Shown one piece after another: positions 40,627 through 52,525 of a stretch of 60,590 nucleotides of DNA (within the stretch, counting starts at the first letter, position 1; the number at the start of each line of letters is the position of its first letter). The DNA comes from Hyphomicrobiales bacterium (GTDB taxonomy: Bacteria > Pseudomonadota > Alphaproteobacteria > Rhizobiales > Beijerinckiaceae): the NCBI GenBank assembly GCA_900470095.1, contig UBZM01000033.1, positions 1-60,590 of the forward strand. Reading direction: 5' to 3'. A program made the position numbers and the translations under genes. The notes under the pieces are model-generated. The model was not told the DNA's origin. It did not search any database and saw only the letters and a list, made by a program, of their open reading frames with translations.

Positions 40627-42507
40627 TTACGAGGCTGCCAGGCCAAGCGCGACCAGCCGGCTCAGGCGCTCGGAGAACGCCTTGGCATCGGTGAGGCGCT
40701 CGCCGTCGAGCACGCGGGCGGTATCGAGCAGGAGGTTCGCGACATCGCTGCGCACGGCCTCGTCCCGGACGCCGGCCAACCCGACGATCATCGCGTGCCG
40801 CGGATTGACCTCGAGGATCGGCTTGCTGGCGCTCTCGATGCGCCCGCCCGCGGTCAAAAGCCGCTCGAACTGACGATCGGGGCCGTCTTCCGCCGCGACA
40901 AGGCAGACCGCGCTATCGGTCAGCCGGTCGGAGGCTCTGACATCGGCGATCTCACCCGCGAGAACCTCCTTCATCGCCGCGAGCAAGGCCTGAACCGCCT
41001 CGCTCGTCTCGGAAGAGGGCGGCGTCGCATTGTCGAGCAGGGGGATCAGGCTGAGATCGGCTGCGCCCTGCGTCACCGACTTGAACGGCTTGCCCTCGAA
41101 TTCCGGCGCTCCCGAGACCCAGAAGCTGTCGACGGGGTCGCTGAGCAGCAGCACCTCGATGCCGCGCGCCCGAAAACCTTCGAGCTGCGGGGAATCCGCG
41201 ATCCGGCCAGCATCGTCGCCGGCGATATAGTAGATCGCCGTCTGGTTCTCCCTGAGCGCCGCGACATAGTCCTTCAGGCTGCGCCGGCCGTCGCTTGCGG
41301 CCGTCGTCTTGAAGCGGGCGAGGCCGAGCAACTGGGCGCGACGCTCGAAATCCTCGTAGATCCCTTCCTTGATGACCGCGCCGAAATTCTCCCAGATCCT
41401 GGCGAAGGTATCGCCGTCCTGTTCGGCGAGCTTCGACAGCTCGGAGAGGACGCGGCTTGTCACGCCCTTCTTGATCGCGCTCAGCAGCGGGCTGTCCTGG
41501 ATCATCTCGCGCGAGACGTTCAGCGGCAGATCGGCGGTGTCGACGATGCCGCGCACGAAGCGCAGATAGCGCGGCAGGAACTCCGCCTCATCGGTGATGA
41601 AGACGCGCTTCACATAGAGCTTGATGCGGCCCTTGCGATCGGCATCGAACAGGTCGAAGGGGCGCCCGCCCGGCACGAAGAGCAGCGCGGTGTATTCGTG
41701 GCGGCCCTCGGCCCGGAAATGGATCGTCGCGCTCGGCTCGTCATATTGCGCGGCGACGCTGCGATAGAAATCCGTGTAGTCCTGCGCGCTGATCTCGCTC
41801 TTGGGCTTGGCCCAGAGCGCCGCGCCGTCGGCCAGCGTGGTTGCCTCCGCGCCCGGCTTCTCGATCAGCGAGATCGGCACCGGCACATGGCCGGACTGGT
41901 CCCTGACGATGCGCTCCAGCGTCCAGCGCTCGGCATAGGATTTGGCATCCTCCATCAGATGCAGCGTCACGCGCGTGCCGCGCTGGGGGGCATCGTTCAG
42001 CGCGACGGGGGCGACGGTGAATTCGCCCTTGCCGTCCGATGACCAGAGCCAGGCCTCGTCGCTGCCGGCGCGGCGGCTGACGACCTCGACCTTGTCCGCG
42101 ACCATGAAGGCCGAGTAGAAGCCGACGCCGAACTGGCCGATGAGCTGCGCGCCTTCCTTGCCCTCGGCGGTCGCGATGCGCTCCATGAAGCCGCGCGTGC
42201 CGGAGCGGGCGATGGTGCCGAGCGCCTCGATCATCTCGTCGCGGCTCATGCCGATACCGTTATCGGCAACGACGAGCGTGCCGGCCTCCGGGTCGGCCGC
42301 GATCGTGATGGCGAGCTTCAGGTCGTCGCCGAGAAGCTCCGGCCTGGCGATGGCCTCGTAGCGCAGCTTCTCGCTGGCATCGGCGGCGTTGGAAATCAGC
42401 TCCCGCAGGAAGACATCCCGGTCCGAATAGACCGAATGCACCATCATGTGGAGCAGGCGGGAGACATCGGCTTCGAAGCTGCGGCTTTCGGCGGTCTGGG
42501 TTGTCAT
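40627..42507 (-). CDS. htpG: Hsp90-family chaperone HtpG
   Basis: A 626-residue Hsp90. The ATG at 42507 begins MTTQTAESRSFEADVSRLL; the open frame upstream adds an unrelated Arg-rich stretch and is not used. The GHKL ATPase site shows FLRELISNAADASEKLR (N-box), VVADNGIGMSRDE (G1) and QLIGQFGVGFYSAFMVADKV (G2). The middle domain includes LPLNVSREMIQDSPLL with the conserved Arg, and the C-terminal dimerisation part ends near LVALGLAAS without the eukaryotic MEEVD. It helps refold and remodel clients with DnaK. The gene is monocistronic. I see no obvious sigma-32 or CIRCE element upstream. Confidence 0.97.
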   Translation of the reverse strand: MTTQTAESRSFEADVSRLLHMMVHSVYSDRDVFLRELISNAADASEKLRYEAIARPELLGDDLKLAITIAADPEAGTLVVADNGIGMSRDEMIEALGTIARSGTRGFMERIATAEGKEGAQLIGQFGVGFYSAFMVADKVEVVSRRAGSDEAWLWSSDGKGEFTVAPVALNDAPQRGTRVTLHLMEDAKSYAERWTLERIVRDQSGHVPVPISLIEKPGAEATTLADGAALWAKPKSEISAQDYTDFYRSVAAQYDEPSATIHFRAEGRHEYTALLFVPGGRPFDLFDADRKGRIKLYVKRVFITDEAEFLPRYLRFVRGIVDTADLPLNVSREMIQDSPLLSAIKKGVTSRVLSELSKLAEQDGDTFARIWENFGAVIKEGIYEDFERRAQLLGLARFKTTAASDGRRSLKDYVAALRENQTAIYYIAGDDAGRIADSPQLEGFRARGIEVLLLSDPVDSFWVSGAPEFEGKPFKSVTQGAADLSLIPLLDNATPPSSETSEAVQALLAAMKEVLAGEIADVRASDRLTDSAVCLVAAEDGPDRQFERLLTAGGRIESASKPILEVNPRHAMIVGLAGVRDEAVRSDVANLLLDTARVLDGERLTDAKAFSERLSRLVALGLAAS

Positions 42508-42663
42508 GGCTGCATGCTGTCTGGCTGGGGAACTCGGCGCATCAGATGGCCGGAATAGCCGGATCTTGCAAGGCCGGGCGGGGCCCATGGACGTCCGTGG
42601 CGCCGGGCTCTCGCTTACCCCCAGCCAGGAGCAGACCCTGGCTCGCGCGCAAAGGCAGAGCAT

Positions 42664-42689
42664 CAGCGGCCGCCCGGGAGCGGCCGCTG
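42664..42689 (-). terminator. Hairpin after katG
   Basis: CAGCGGCCGC (42664-42673) pairs with GCGGCCGCTG (42680-42689) over a six-base loop, 20 bases downstream of the katG stop on the minus strand. A good T-run is missing, so termination is uncertain. Confidence 0.5.
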
Positions 42690-42708
42690 AAAGTATTCTT
42701 CGTCCGGA

Positions 42709-45192
<2,484 letters not shown>

Positions 45193-46098
45193 ATGACGAA
45201 CCTGACACTGAAGCAGCTGCGCTATTTCGAGGCGCTGGCCCGCCACCGCCACTTCGGACGCGCGGCGGAGAGCTCCGCCATCTCCCAGCCAGCCCTGTCG
45301 ATGCAGATCAAGGCCTTCGAGGAAGAGCTCGGCGCCGAGCTTTTCGAAAGGGACCGGCGCCAGGTCCGGCTGACGAGTTTTGGCGAAGAGATCGCGCTTC
45401 GGACCAAGGACATCCTGCGCTCGGTCGATGAGCTCGAAGACTATGCGCGCAGTTCGCGCGGAGGGCTGGTCGCCAGGCTGCGCATCGGCGTGATCCCGAC
45501 GGTCGCGCCCTATCTGCTGCCGGGCCTCATCGCCGACCTGACCAGCCTCTATGAGGGGCTGGACCTTCATGTCCGGGAGACGCTGACGCCAAAACTCGTC
45601 CAGGAGCTGAATGAAGGCCGGCTCGACATGGCGGTCGTGGCGCTACCGGTATCGGAGCCTTCGCTGACCGAGGCCGCGCTCTTCACGGAACGCTTCGTCC
45701 TAGTCAGGCCGCGCGAGGATGAGGGAAAGCCAGCCCCCAATCGCGAAGATCTTCACGAAATGCGGTTGCTGCTGCTGGAGGAGGGGCATTGCTTTCGTGA
45801 GCAGGCTCTCTCGTTCTGCAACAAGAACCCGCGCGCCATGCAGCCACGCGATCTGCTGGACGCAAGCTCCCTGTCGACATTGGTGCAGATGGTCGATGCC
45901 GGCCTGGGCGTCACCGTGATTCCCGAGATGGCGGTCGCGGTCGAGACACGCTCGGCTTCGGTCTCAGTCACGCGCTTCAAGAATCCCCAGCCGTCGCGCA
46001 CGATCGGCATGGTCTGGCGCAAGACGAGCCCGCTCGCGAAGCAGTTTGCGCAGATTGCCGAGGCCGTGCGCCTCTCCGCCGGGGCCCGTCGGTCGTAG
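45193..46098 (+). CDS. oxyR: Hydrogen-peroxide-sensing LysR regulator OxyR
   Basis: A 301-residue LysR regulator. The N-terminal winged helix (TLKQLRYFEALARHRHFGRA, SQPALSMQIKAFEEELG) is followed by the co-inducer domain. Cys200 in EEGHCFREQALSFC and Cys209 in SFCNKN sit at the positions of the redox pair of E. coli OxyR (199/208), with the surrounding G-H-C-F-R-E-Q fully conserved, so the gene is an authentic peroxide sensor. Oxidation forms a disulfide that activates transcription of katG, to which it is divergent. The ATG at 45193 is the family start. A LysR-type palindrome overlaps that start. Confidence 0.96.
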   Translation: MTNLTLKQLRYFEALARHRHFGRAAESSAISQPALSMQIKAFEEELGAELFERDRRQVRLTSFGEEIALRTKDILRSVDELEDYARSSRGGLVARLRIGVIPTVAPYLLPGLIADLTSLYEGLDLHVRETLTPKLVQELNEGRLDMAVVALPVSEPSLTEAALFTERFVLVRPREDEGKPAPNREDLHEMRLLLLEEGHCFREQALSFCNKNPRAMQPRDLLDASSLSTLVQMVDAGLGVTVIPEMAVAVETRSASVSVTRFKNPQPSRTIGMVWRKTSPLAKQFAQIAEAVRLSAGARRS

Positions 46099-46543
46099 GG
46101 CGCGAAATCAGACTGCGAACACCCCGCGCAGTCGTGTATTCGACCGGGGCTGGAGCGCGCTCACTGGCGTGGTGGATGGCGCCTCGCCGCTCGGGGGCGA
46201 AGCCGACGCGGACATCGCGGGCGGAAAGGCCTGCGGCGTATGATCGGCCGCAAGCTGGTCGCCGGACGACGCCGACATGGACTTCAGCGTCGAGCCGGAC
46301 TTGTCGCCAAACGCCCGACAGTTCGCGGCTCAGACGACACCGGCGAAAGGCTCGCAGGAGGGCCGGTCCGGCTCATCCCGAGCGGAGCGGGCCGGTGTTG
46401 CTCCCGAAACAGTTGCCGTGTGGTCACATCTGCAGGGAAAGCCGCCTGGGGCCGTCGATCCGGTGGATTGCGATGCCCTTGATCTTGTCGCGCACCGACA
46501 CTTCAGGCCGCTTGACGCGTGCTGCGATTCGCCTGGAGAGATC
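46099..46543. other. Intergenic region upstream of the second autotransporter
   Basis: About 445 bases. The autotransporter frame is open through 46277-46543 but lacks a ribosome site and signal until the ATG at 46544. I see no other gene or RNA. Confidence 0.3.
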
Positions 46544-49500
46544 ATGCGCCCGTCTTCCCATATTCTCGTTGAGCCCGGTCTCAAGGGCTCGATGCAGACA
46601 GCGCAGCCCAAGGCACCATCCTCGCATGCCGCCTTGCTGGCGGCTGCCTCGACAGCGGTGCTGCTCCTGCTGATCGGCCCTGCTCAAGCCCAATCATTCA
46701 ATACCGTGGTCGAAGGAGCACCCGTTACGGTACCGGGTACCCAGTCCTCGCCCTGGAACATCCCGAACAACCTCATGGTTGGTAATCTGCTCGGGGGCAG
46801 CCTGATCATCGAATCTGGCGGCCAGGTCTTCGGCACCACGGCCCGCGTCGGCTCCGACAACGTCACGGGTACGGTGACGGTACGGGACGCAAATTCGGCT
46901 TGGACCAGCACCGGCGCCATCTCCATCGGCGTGGGCAGTTCCGGTTTTGGTTTCCTGAATATTCTGAATGGAGGGAGCGTCAGCAACACGGCGGGCCAGG
47001 TCGGCGACAATGCCGGCGGGACCGGCGTCGTGACCGTGAGCGGCTCCGGCTCGCAATGGACCAACAGTGATACACTCGTCGTTGGCTGGTATGGCAATGG
47101 CACCGTAACGATCGACAATGCCGGAGCTGTCAGCGCCCCCGTCACCTGGATGGGCGTGGTTCCAGGGGCACAGGGGATAGTGACCCTGAGCGGTACGGCC
47201 GGGAATCGAGGCGTGCTGACGACCGGCCTGATGGCAAAGGGGCTTGGCGATGGGCGCACTGGCGATGCCACGCTCAATCTCGACGGCGGAATCCTTCGCG
47301 CCAGCGTCGACAGGGTCAATTTTCTCGCCGCTCAGGCCGATTATCGCTATGGCTTTGCTCCTGGCGATGTGGTGATCGGCACTGGCGGCGCCTTCATCGA
47401 CAGCAATGGCCACAATATCGGTATTTCAGCAGTACTTGGTGGCCCAGGCGGCCTGACCAAGCTCGGCGCGGGAACTCTGACGCTCTCCGGCGCCAATACC
47501 TATGCCGGCGGCACGACGATTTCGGGCGGCGTCCTGGTGGCCAATACGACCAGCCTCAAAGGACCGGTTCTCAACAATGCCGTCCTGGTGTTCAACCAGC
47601 CCGTGGACGGCACTTTCTCAGGCAATATCAGCGGGTCCGGATCGCTCACGAAGGACGGCGCCGGCGCTCTGACGCTCACCGGGACCAACACCTACACGGG
47701 TGGGACCCGGGTGAATGGCGGAACCCTGGTCATTGCTGCTCCCGCTGCGCTGGGCAGCGGCCCTGTCACCTTCGGTGGCGGTGTCCTCCGGTTCGACTAT
47801 GCGGGCTCGCTCGACCGCCCCATTACCGTCGATTCAGGCGGCTTTACCGTCGACACCAACGGCAATGCCGAGACCATGTCCGCTCCGCTCACCGGCAGCG
47901 GTCCCTTCACCAAGGTTGGCTCCGGCAGCCTGAACCTCACCGGGAACAGCCCGGTGACGGGGCCGACCTCGGTTCAGGCTGGGCGCCTTGCGGTGAATGG
48001 CTCGCTGGCGAACTCGAGCGTCACTGTTCAGGATGGCGCGACGTTGGGCGGCAACGGCACCATCGGCGGGCTCATTGTTCAGAACGGCGGCTTTGCGGCT
48101 CCCGGCAACTCGATCGGCACGCTGACGGTCGCAGGCAATGTCGCCTTCGGGGCGGGCTCGATCTATCAGGTCGAGGTCAATGCGGCGGGGAGCAGCGACC
48201 GGATCGTCGCCTCGGGATTGGCGACCTTGTCGGGCGGCACGGTTGCGGTGCTGGCCGAGACCGGCAACTACGCCGCGGCGACGCACTACACCATCTTGAC
48301 GGCCGGCGCGGGCGTGACCGGTCGCTTCGCCAATGTCACCTCGAACCTGGCCTTCCTGACGCCGACGCTGAGCTATGACAGCAACACCGTCACGCTGACG
48401 ATGGCGCGCAACCAGACCGGGTTCGCGGGTGTCGCGCAGACACGCAATCAGGGGTTCATCGCGAGCGCGGTCGAGCGGCTGAGCGTCGGCAATCCGATCC
48501 ATGACGCGCTGCTCTCGGCGACGGCGGCCGAGGCGCGCGCTGGCTTCGACCTGCTCTCGGGCGAGGCGCATGCCCAGGCGGTGTCGGCCGCGATCGGCGA
48601 AAGCGCGCTCGTTCGCGAGGCGATTCTGGCCCGCCTGCGCCGGCCGCTGTTGACGCAAGGAGGCGGGCAGATCGCCGCGGGGTTCAGCGCCGATCTGCCG
48701 GGGCGCAAGAGCGCGACCGTGATGCCGGCGCCGCGGGGCGAGCCGCGCTACGCGCTCTGGGGCGAAGCGATCGGCGGCCAGGCGAACACGAATGCCGACG
48801 GCAGCGCGGCCTCGCTGTCGCGCCGCACCGGCGGCGCCATTCTCGGCGCCGACATGCTGCTCTCCGAGACCGACTCCGGTACGCTGCGCGTCGGCGTCGC
48901 CGGCGGCTATACCCAGTCGCGCTTCGATCTCGACGCCAGGCTGTCCTCTGGCCGGATCGAGAGCGGCCATGCCGCGCTCTATGCCGGGGGCCGCTTCGGC
49001 GCCGTCCGCCTCGATGCCGGCCTGGCCTATTCCTGGTCCGAGAGCGACATCCGCCGCCAGGTCGCGATCCGCGGTTTTGGCGATCTGCTGCGCTCGCAGC
49101 GGCCGGGCGCGCTGGCTCAGGCCTTCGCCGAGCTCGGCTATGGCTTTGCCTGGCAGGGCATCGCGCTCGAACCCTTCGCCCAGCTCGCGCTGCTGCGCGT
49201 CTCCAGCGAGGCCGGCATCGAGCAGGGCGGGGCGGCGGCGCTGGGACTGCGCTCCTCCGAGCAGGTCCTCGGCTTCAGCACGCTTGGCCTGCGCGCCGAG
49301 GCGCAGCTTGGCGCGACGCCGTTCTTCGCCCGTGCCATGCTCGGCTGGCGCCATGGCTTTGGCGAACTGACCCCAGAGGCGCTGACCGCCTTCGCTACGG
49401 GCACGACGCCCGCGCGCGTCTTCGCCGCTGCCATCGACCGCAACGCGCTGGCGCTGGAGGCCGGGCTCGACTGGCGCGCGACCCAGACCACCACCCTCGG

Positions 49501-49576
49501 CCTGACCTATGCCGCAAGCCTCGGTGAGCGGACGAGAGACCACGCGCTCAAAGGCAGGATCGACATGCGCTTCTGA
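46544..49576 (+). CDS. Autotransporter with PATR repeats
   Basis: A 1010-residue outer-membrane autotransporter. The ATG at 46544 follows GGAGAG and starts an extended signal region ending LLLLIGPAQAQS. The passenger contains three autotransporter-associated beta-strand (PATR) repeats: LTKLGAGTLTLSGANTYAGG, LTKDGAGALTLTGTNTYTGG and a third starting FTKVGSGSLNLTGN, preceded by beta-helix rungs like RVGSDNVTGTVTVRD. The region PGNSIGTLTVAGNVAFGAGS is the typical link to the junction domain. The C-terminal barrel (about 730-1010, from YALWGEAIGG) ends in RIDMRF with a terminal Phe. It probably presents a long beta helix at the surface, with adhesion or autoaggregation as the usual role. Confidence 0.93.
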   Translation: MRPSSHILVEPGLKGSMQTAQPKAPSSHAALLAAASTAVLLLLIGPAQAQSFNTVVEGAPVTVPGTQSSPWNIPNNLMVGNLLGGSLIIESGGQVFGTTARVGSDNVTGTVTVRDANSAWTSTGAISIGVGSSGFGFLNILNGGSVSNTAGQVGDNAGGTGVVTVSGSGSQWTNSDTLVVGWYGNGTVTIDNAGAVSAPVTWMGVVPGAQGIVTLSGTAGNRGVLTTGLMAKGLGDGRTGDATLNLDGGILRASVDRVNFLAAQADYRYGFAPGDVVIGTGGAFIDSNGHNIGISAVLGGPGGLTKLGAGTLTLSGANTYAGGTTISGGVLVANTTSLKGPVLNNAVLVFNQPVDGTFSGNISGSGSLTKDGAGALTLTGTNTYTGGTRVNGGTLVIAAPAALGSGPVTFGGGVLRFDYAGSLDRPITVDSGGFTVDTNGNAETMSAPLTGSGPFTKVGSGSLNLTGNSPVTGPTSVQAGRLAVNGSLANSSVTVQDGATLGGNGTIGGLIVQNGGFAAPGNSIGTLTVAGNVAFGAGSIYQVEVNAAGSSDRIVASGLATLSGGTVAVLAETGNYAAATHYTILTAGAGVTGRFANVTSNLAFLTPTLSYDSNTVTLTMARNQTGFAGVAQTRNQGFIASAVERLSVGNPIHDALLSATAAEARAGFDLLSGEAHAQAVSAAIGESALVREAILARLRRPLLTQGGGQIAAGFSADLPGRKSATVMPAPRGEPRYALWGEAIGGQANTNADGSAASLSRRTGGAILGADMLLSETDSGTLRVGVAGGYTQSRFDLDARLSSGRIESGHAALYAGGRFGAVRLDAGLAYSWSESDIRRQVAIRGFGDLLRSQRPGALAQAFAELGYGFAWQGIALEPFAQLALLRVSSEAGIEQGGAAALGLRSSEQVLGFSTLGLRAEAQLGATPFFARAMLGWRHGFGELTPEALTAFATGTTPARVFAAAIDRNALALEAGLDWRATQTTTLGLTYAASLGERTRDHALKGRIDMRF

Positions 49577-49762
49577 CGCGCCAGGAAGCCTTGCTTGCGA
49601 GGAATTCGCGGGAGCTGGGCGGCTTGAGGCGAACTTATCCCGCGAAGGCCGTGCGCAGCGGCTTCAGTGGCGAGGCCGGGGGCGCCCGGTGCGGGCAATT
49701 GCAGGGACAGCGCTGGTCGGTATACGCATTCCGACCGCTTGATTTTGAAGAAGAGGCGCAAC

Positions 49763-50155
49763 ATGGACCGTTTCACGGGCGGTTGCCGCTGCGGCAATGT
49801 CCGGTTTGTGGCGTCGGGACGCCCCTACCGGGTCGGCCTTTGTCACTGTCTCGACTGCCGCAAGCATCATGGCGCGCTGTTTCACGCGTCCGCGGTGTTC
49901 CCCGAGGGCGCGGTGACGGTCGATGGTGAAATACGCGACTACCGCGGGCGGTTCTTCTGTCCCCACTGCGGCTCGCCGATTTTCGGACGCAGCGGCGACG
50001 AAATCGAAGTGAATCTCGGCTCCCTGGATGCCCCTGACCAGCTGACGCCAACCTATGAAAGCTGGACCATCCGGCGCGAGGCCTGGTTGCCGCCGTTTCC
50101 GTTGAAGAGACGATATGAGCGCGATCGCGACGCCACGGGGCGCTCTGAGGAGTAG
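49763..50155 (+). CDS. GFA (glutathione-dependent formaldehyde-activating)-family protein
   Basis: A 130-residue zinc protein of the GFA/CENP-V fold. The ATG at 49763 follows AGAGGCG; a longer frame from 49667 has no ribosome site. Zinc-binding cysteines appear as GGCRCGNVRF, GLCHCLDCRKHHGALF and RFFCPHCGSPIF, all in the family order. The name comes from the Paracoccus enzyme that speeds addition of glutathione to formaldehyde, but most members have unknown thiol-adduct substrates. It stands alone, converging on the CadC/TPR regulator, with a palindromic repeat and a strong hairpin between the two stops. Confidence 0.9.
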   Translation: MDRFTGGCRCGNVRFVASGRPYRVGLCHCLDCRKHHGALFHASAVFPEGAVTVDGEIRDYRGRFFCPHCGSPIFGRSGDEIEVNLGSLDAPDQLTPTYESWTIRREAWLPPFPLKRRYERDRDATGRSEE

Positions 50156-50205
50156 CTCGCCAGCTTTCGCGGCCGAGGCCCAGGCCGGTGATCGCGCCGG
50201 CCAAG

Positions 50206-50252
50206 GCATCGGCCCGAAAAGTGGATTGCGGTTTTCGGGGCAAAGCCGATGC
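50206..50252. repeat. Palindromic repeat, family 1
   Basis: GCATCGGC (50206-50213) and GCCGATGC (50245-50252) flank CCGAAAA and TTTTCGG around GTGGATTGCGG. The sequence is almost identical to 17338-17382 and lies about 50 bases after the GFA gene. Confidence 0.75.
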
Positions 50253-50265
50253 AAACACAAGGGGT

Positions 50266-50306
50266 TAGATTATCGGACCGGATTCGAATTCCGGTCCGAT
50301 AATCTA
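50266..50306. terminator. Long palindrome between convergent genes, repeat family 2
   Basis: A perfect 17-bp stem (50266-50282 against 50290-50306, core TATCGGACCGGA) with a seven-base loop TTCGAAT. It sits three bases before the stop of the minus-strand regulator and about 110 after the GFA stop, so it can act as a bidirectional terminator. The core recurs at 59034-59062. Confidence 0.75.
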
Positions 50307-50308
50307 CG

Positions 50309-51838
50309 TCACTCCGGAAGGCCGGCCTTGCGGAAGCCATCGACGAAATGCGCGAGCGTCGCAGCGTCGCGGAATGGCTCCGTCATGGCCCAGCGGCCGG
50401 TCGTATAATGCGGGTTGCTGACGAGGAACAGGTCGACCTCGGCGCGCGCCTCGTCGAGCCGGCCCAGTTGCGCAAGGCTTGCTGCCAGGAAACGGCGTGA
50501 GCTCGTCCGATAGGTCTCGTCCCTGCGCAGGGTCTCGACCGCGGCGTCGTACGTGCCGGCGGCATATTGCGCCTGGCCGAGCGTCAGATAGTACCAGCTC
50601 GCCGGAAACGGGTTCAGCCTGAATGCCTTGCGGATATGCTCGAGGCCCTCTTCGACCCGGCCGTCCAGGACCGCGAGGTCGGATAAGGTCGCCCAGATAT
50701 CGGCCTCGTTCGGGTCGAGCGCGATCGCCTTGGCGAATTCCGCATCCGCCTCGGCGAAGTTGCGGTCATAGGCCAGCAGGTAGGCCAGGACCCAGTGGCA
50801 GCCAGCGTCATTGGGGTCGATCGCGACAGCCTTGCGTGCCAGGTCCAGGGCAATGCTCCGGGCAGGTTCGATCGGTTCGCCCCAATGCACCCATCCCGTC
50901 CAGTGGTTCATGGCAAGCCAGCGATAAGCCTCGGCATAGTCCGGATCGAGCGAAACCGCGCGCATCAGCATCAGATGGGCTTCGCGCGCCGTCTGCGGGG
51001 AATCATCGATCAGCCGGCGTGCCCGCACGCAGAGATCATAGGCCTCGAGACTTTTGGGCCGCTGGCGCGGCGGCACTGCGCGCAGCCGGCCGAGCAAGGC
51101 CTCGACGATCTTGCCGGTGACCTCGTCCTGAACCGCAAAGATATCGTCCAGGCTGCGATCGAAGCGTTCCGCCCAGAGATGGTTGCTGCTCGCCGCGTCG
51201 ACGAGCTGTGCGTTGATGCGCACGCGGCCAGCCGTGCGTCTGGCACTGCCTTCCAGCAGGTAGTGCACGCCAAGATCCCGGGCGATCTCGCGCACATCCG
51301 TCGCCTTTCCCTTGTAGGCAAAGGCCGAGTTGCGCGCGATGACGAACAGGCCGGAGTTCCTGGACAGGTCGGTGATCAGGTCTTCGGTCAATCCATCCGC
51401 GAAGGATTCCTGCTCGGGATCGTTGCTGACATTCACGAAGGGCAGCACGGCGATCGATGGTTTGCCAGGCAAAGGCAAGGGCAGCGGCAAAGGGTTTCGC
51501 TTCGCGGCTCCGAGCTGTTCGGTGGCCCCGGTGAAACGGTAGCCGACGCGCGGAACCGTGGTGATCCATTCCCCGCCATCGGCGGCCGGTCCAAGCAGCT
51601 TCCGCAACTGCGCGATCTGGACGGTGAGATTGCCTTCCTCGACGGCCATGGCCGGCCACCCCGCGTCCATCAGCTCGGCCTTGGCGAGGATGTCGCCGGG
51701 CCGTCCGGCGAGCGCGGCAAGCAGTTTCAGTCCGCGATGGCCCACGGCGACGGGGACATCATTTCGAAGGAGCGTTCCCGCACCTGAATCAAGCACGAAC
51801 GGACCAAAGGCGATGCGCGATCCCTGCATAGGGCGCAT
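50309..51838 (-). CDS. CadC-like winged-helix regulator with TPR domain
   Basis: A 509-residue protein. Residues 1-105 are an OmpR/CadC winged helix (FGPFVLDSGAGTLLRNDVPV, LTVQIAQLRKLLG, WITTVPRVGYRF). A proline-rich linker follows. Residues about 130-260 match the TolB/adenylate-cyclase-associated segment (PSIAVLPFVNVSNDPEQESF, ADGLTEDLITDLSR, YLLEGSARR, LWAERFDRSLDDIF), and the rest is TPR helices (AVSLDPDYAEAYRWLAMNHW, AIALDPNEADIW). This architecture is common in Rhizobiales and acts as a soluble or membrane-associated transcription regulator. No transmembrane helix is clear. Its target is unknown. ATG 51838 or 51829 starts it. The DUF1127 gene is divergent. Confidence 0.9.
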   Translation of the reverse strand: MRPMQGSRIAFGPFVLDSGAGTLLRNDVPVAVGHRGLKLLAALAGRPGDILAKAELMDAGWPAMAVEEGNLTVQIAQLRKLLGPAADGGEWITTVPRVGYRFTGATEQLGAAKRNPLPLPLPLPGKPSIAVLPFVNVSNDPEQESFADGLTEDLITDLSRNSGLFVIARNSAFAYKGKATDVREIARDLGVHYLLEGSARRTAGRVRINAQLVDAASSNHLWAERFDRSLDDIFAVQDEVTGKIVEALLGRLRAVPPRQRPKSLEAYDLCVRARRLIDDSPQTAREAHLMLMRAVSLDPDYAEAYRWLAMNHWTGWVHWGEPIEPARSIALDLARKAVAIDPNDAGCHWVLAYLLAYDRNFAEADAEFAKAIALDPNEADIWATLSDLAVLDGRVEEGLEHIRKAFRLNPFPASWYYLTLGQAQYAAGTYDAAVETLRRDETYRTSSRRFLAASLAQLGRLDEARAEVDLFLVSNPHYTTGRWAMTEPFRDAATLAHFVDGFRKAGLPE

Positions 51839-51967
51839 CGATAGCTCGTTTGCAAGTTTTTGAGAACTATTTGGGAAGGCTTAAGTACGGCCCTGCGCGC
51901 CTCCCGCAGACTTCAACCTCTTCCAGGCCGAGGGCGTCCAGCACCCTCGAACCCTATCGAGGTTGTC

Positions 51968-52237
51968 ATGTACGATACTCCCACCCTTGCGACGGTTCCG
52001 CATCAGGCGGCGCGGCCGGGAACGCAGTCCGGAACGCCGTTGCGACCGGGAGACCTGTCGCGAGGGCATGAGAGCACGGCGCCCCGGCGCAGCCTTCTCA
52101 CAGTCTGGCGCTGGCGCATCCGCTTTCGCTGGGAGCTCGCGCGGAAGGCGCAGGAAAACCCCCGCTTGATCAATGATATCGGCCTGACGAGACGACAGGT
52201 CGCGGCGGAAATCGCCAAGCCCTTCTGGCGACGATAG
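51968..52237 (+). CDS. DUF1127-family small protein
   Basis: An 89-residue basic protein from the ATG at 51968, with GAGG six bases upstream. The C-terminal part (VWRWRIRFRWELARKAQ, LINDIGLTRRQVAAEIAKPF) is the DUF1127 (YjiS-like) domain: an Arg-rich helix followed by an I-G-L/T motif. DUF1127 proteins are small RNA-binding or regulatory proteins in alphaproteobacteria, some tied to phosphate metabolism, sRNA turnover and stress. The N-terminal 40 residues are variable and probably disordered. A good terminator lies 88 bases after its stop. It is divergent from the CadC/TPR regulator. Confidence 0.88.
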   Translation: MYDTPTLATVPHQAARPGTQSGTPLRPGDLSRGHESTAPRRSLLTVWRWRIRFRWELARKAQENPRLINDIGLTRRQVAAEIAKPFWRR

Positions 52238-52324
52238 GGCGAGTGCGGGTGGGGCGCTGATCGCGATGCCAGGCGCTCGGATGCGCCAGGCTGATCCGCC
52301 GGGAGGCTCCTGGAGAGGAAAGCG

Positions 52325-52349
52325 GGCGGCCGACAGGCCGCCATTTTTC
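52325..52349 (+). terminator. Terminator after the DUF1127 gene
   Basis: GGCGGCC (52325-52331), loop GACA, GGCCGCC (52336-52342) and ATTTTTCTT. This is a compact rho-independent terminator. Confidence 0.88.
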
Positions 52350-52448
52350 TTGCCCGAATGCGGAAGGGACCTGGAATACCGGCTCGCCAGGGAGCGGTGA
52401 CGATCTTGCCGGGGGCGCAAGCCTGCATTCCACGCTCGATTGGGCTTC

Positions 52449-52462
52449 CCAAAACGTTTTGG
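52449..52462. promoter_or_regulatory. LacI-type operator before the sugar-uptake cluster
   Basis: CCAAAACGTTTTGG is a perfect 14-bp palindrome with the central CG that LacI-family repressors intercalate. It sits 64 bases before the LacI gene and probably controls it and the transporter operon. The centre AAAACGTTTT is typical of alpha-glucoside-type LacI regulators. Confidence 0.85.
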
Positions 52463-52525
52463 ATCGCGTTATCCTGATCACGCGTTATCCCGACGAATAT
52501 CCACAAACCGGTTCCCGAGACGCCG

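Noticed and set aside
47834..49543. 569-codon minus-strand frame opposite the second autotransporter
   Set aside because: Low-complexity antisense frame without start signals.
50266..50306. tRNA T-arm-like GGATTCGAATTCC
   Set aside because: It is part of a 17-bp palindrome; no acceptor, D or anticodon arms can be built around it.
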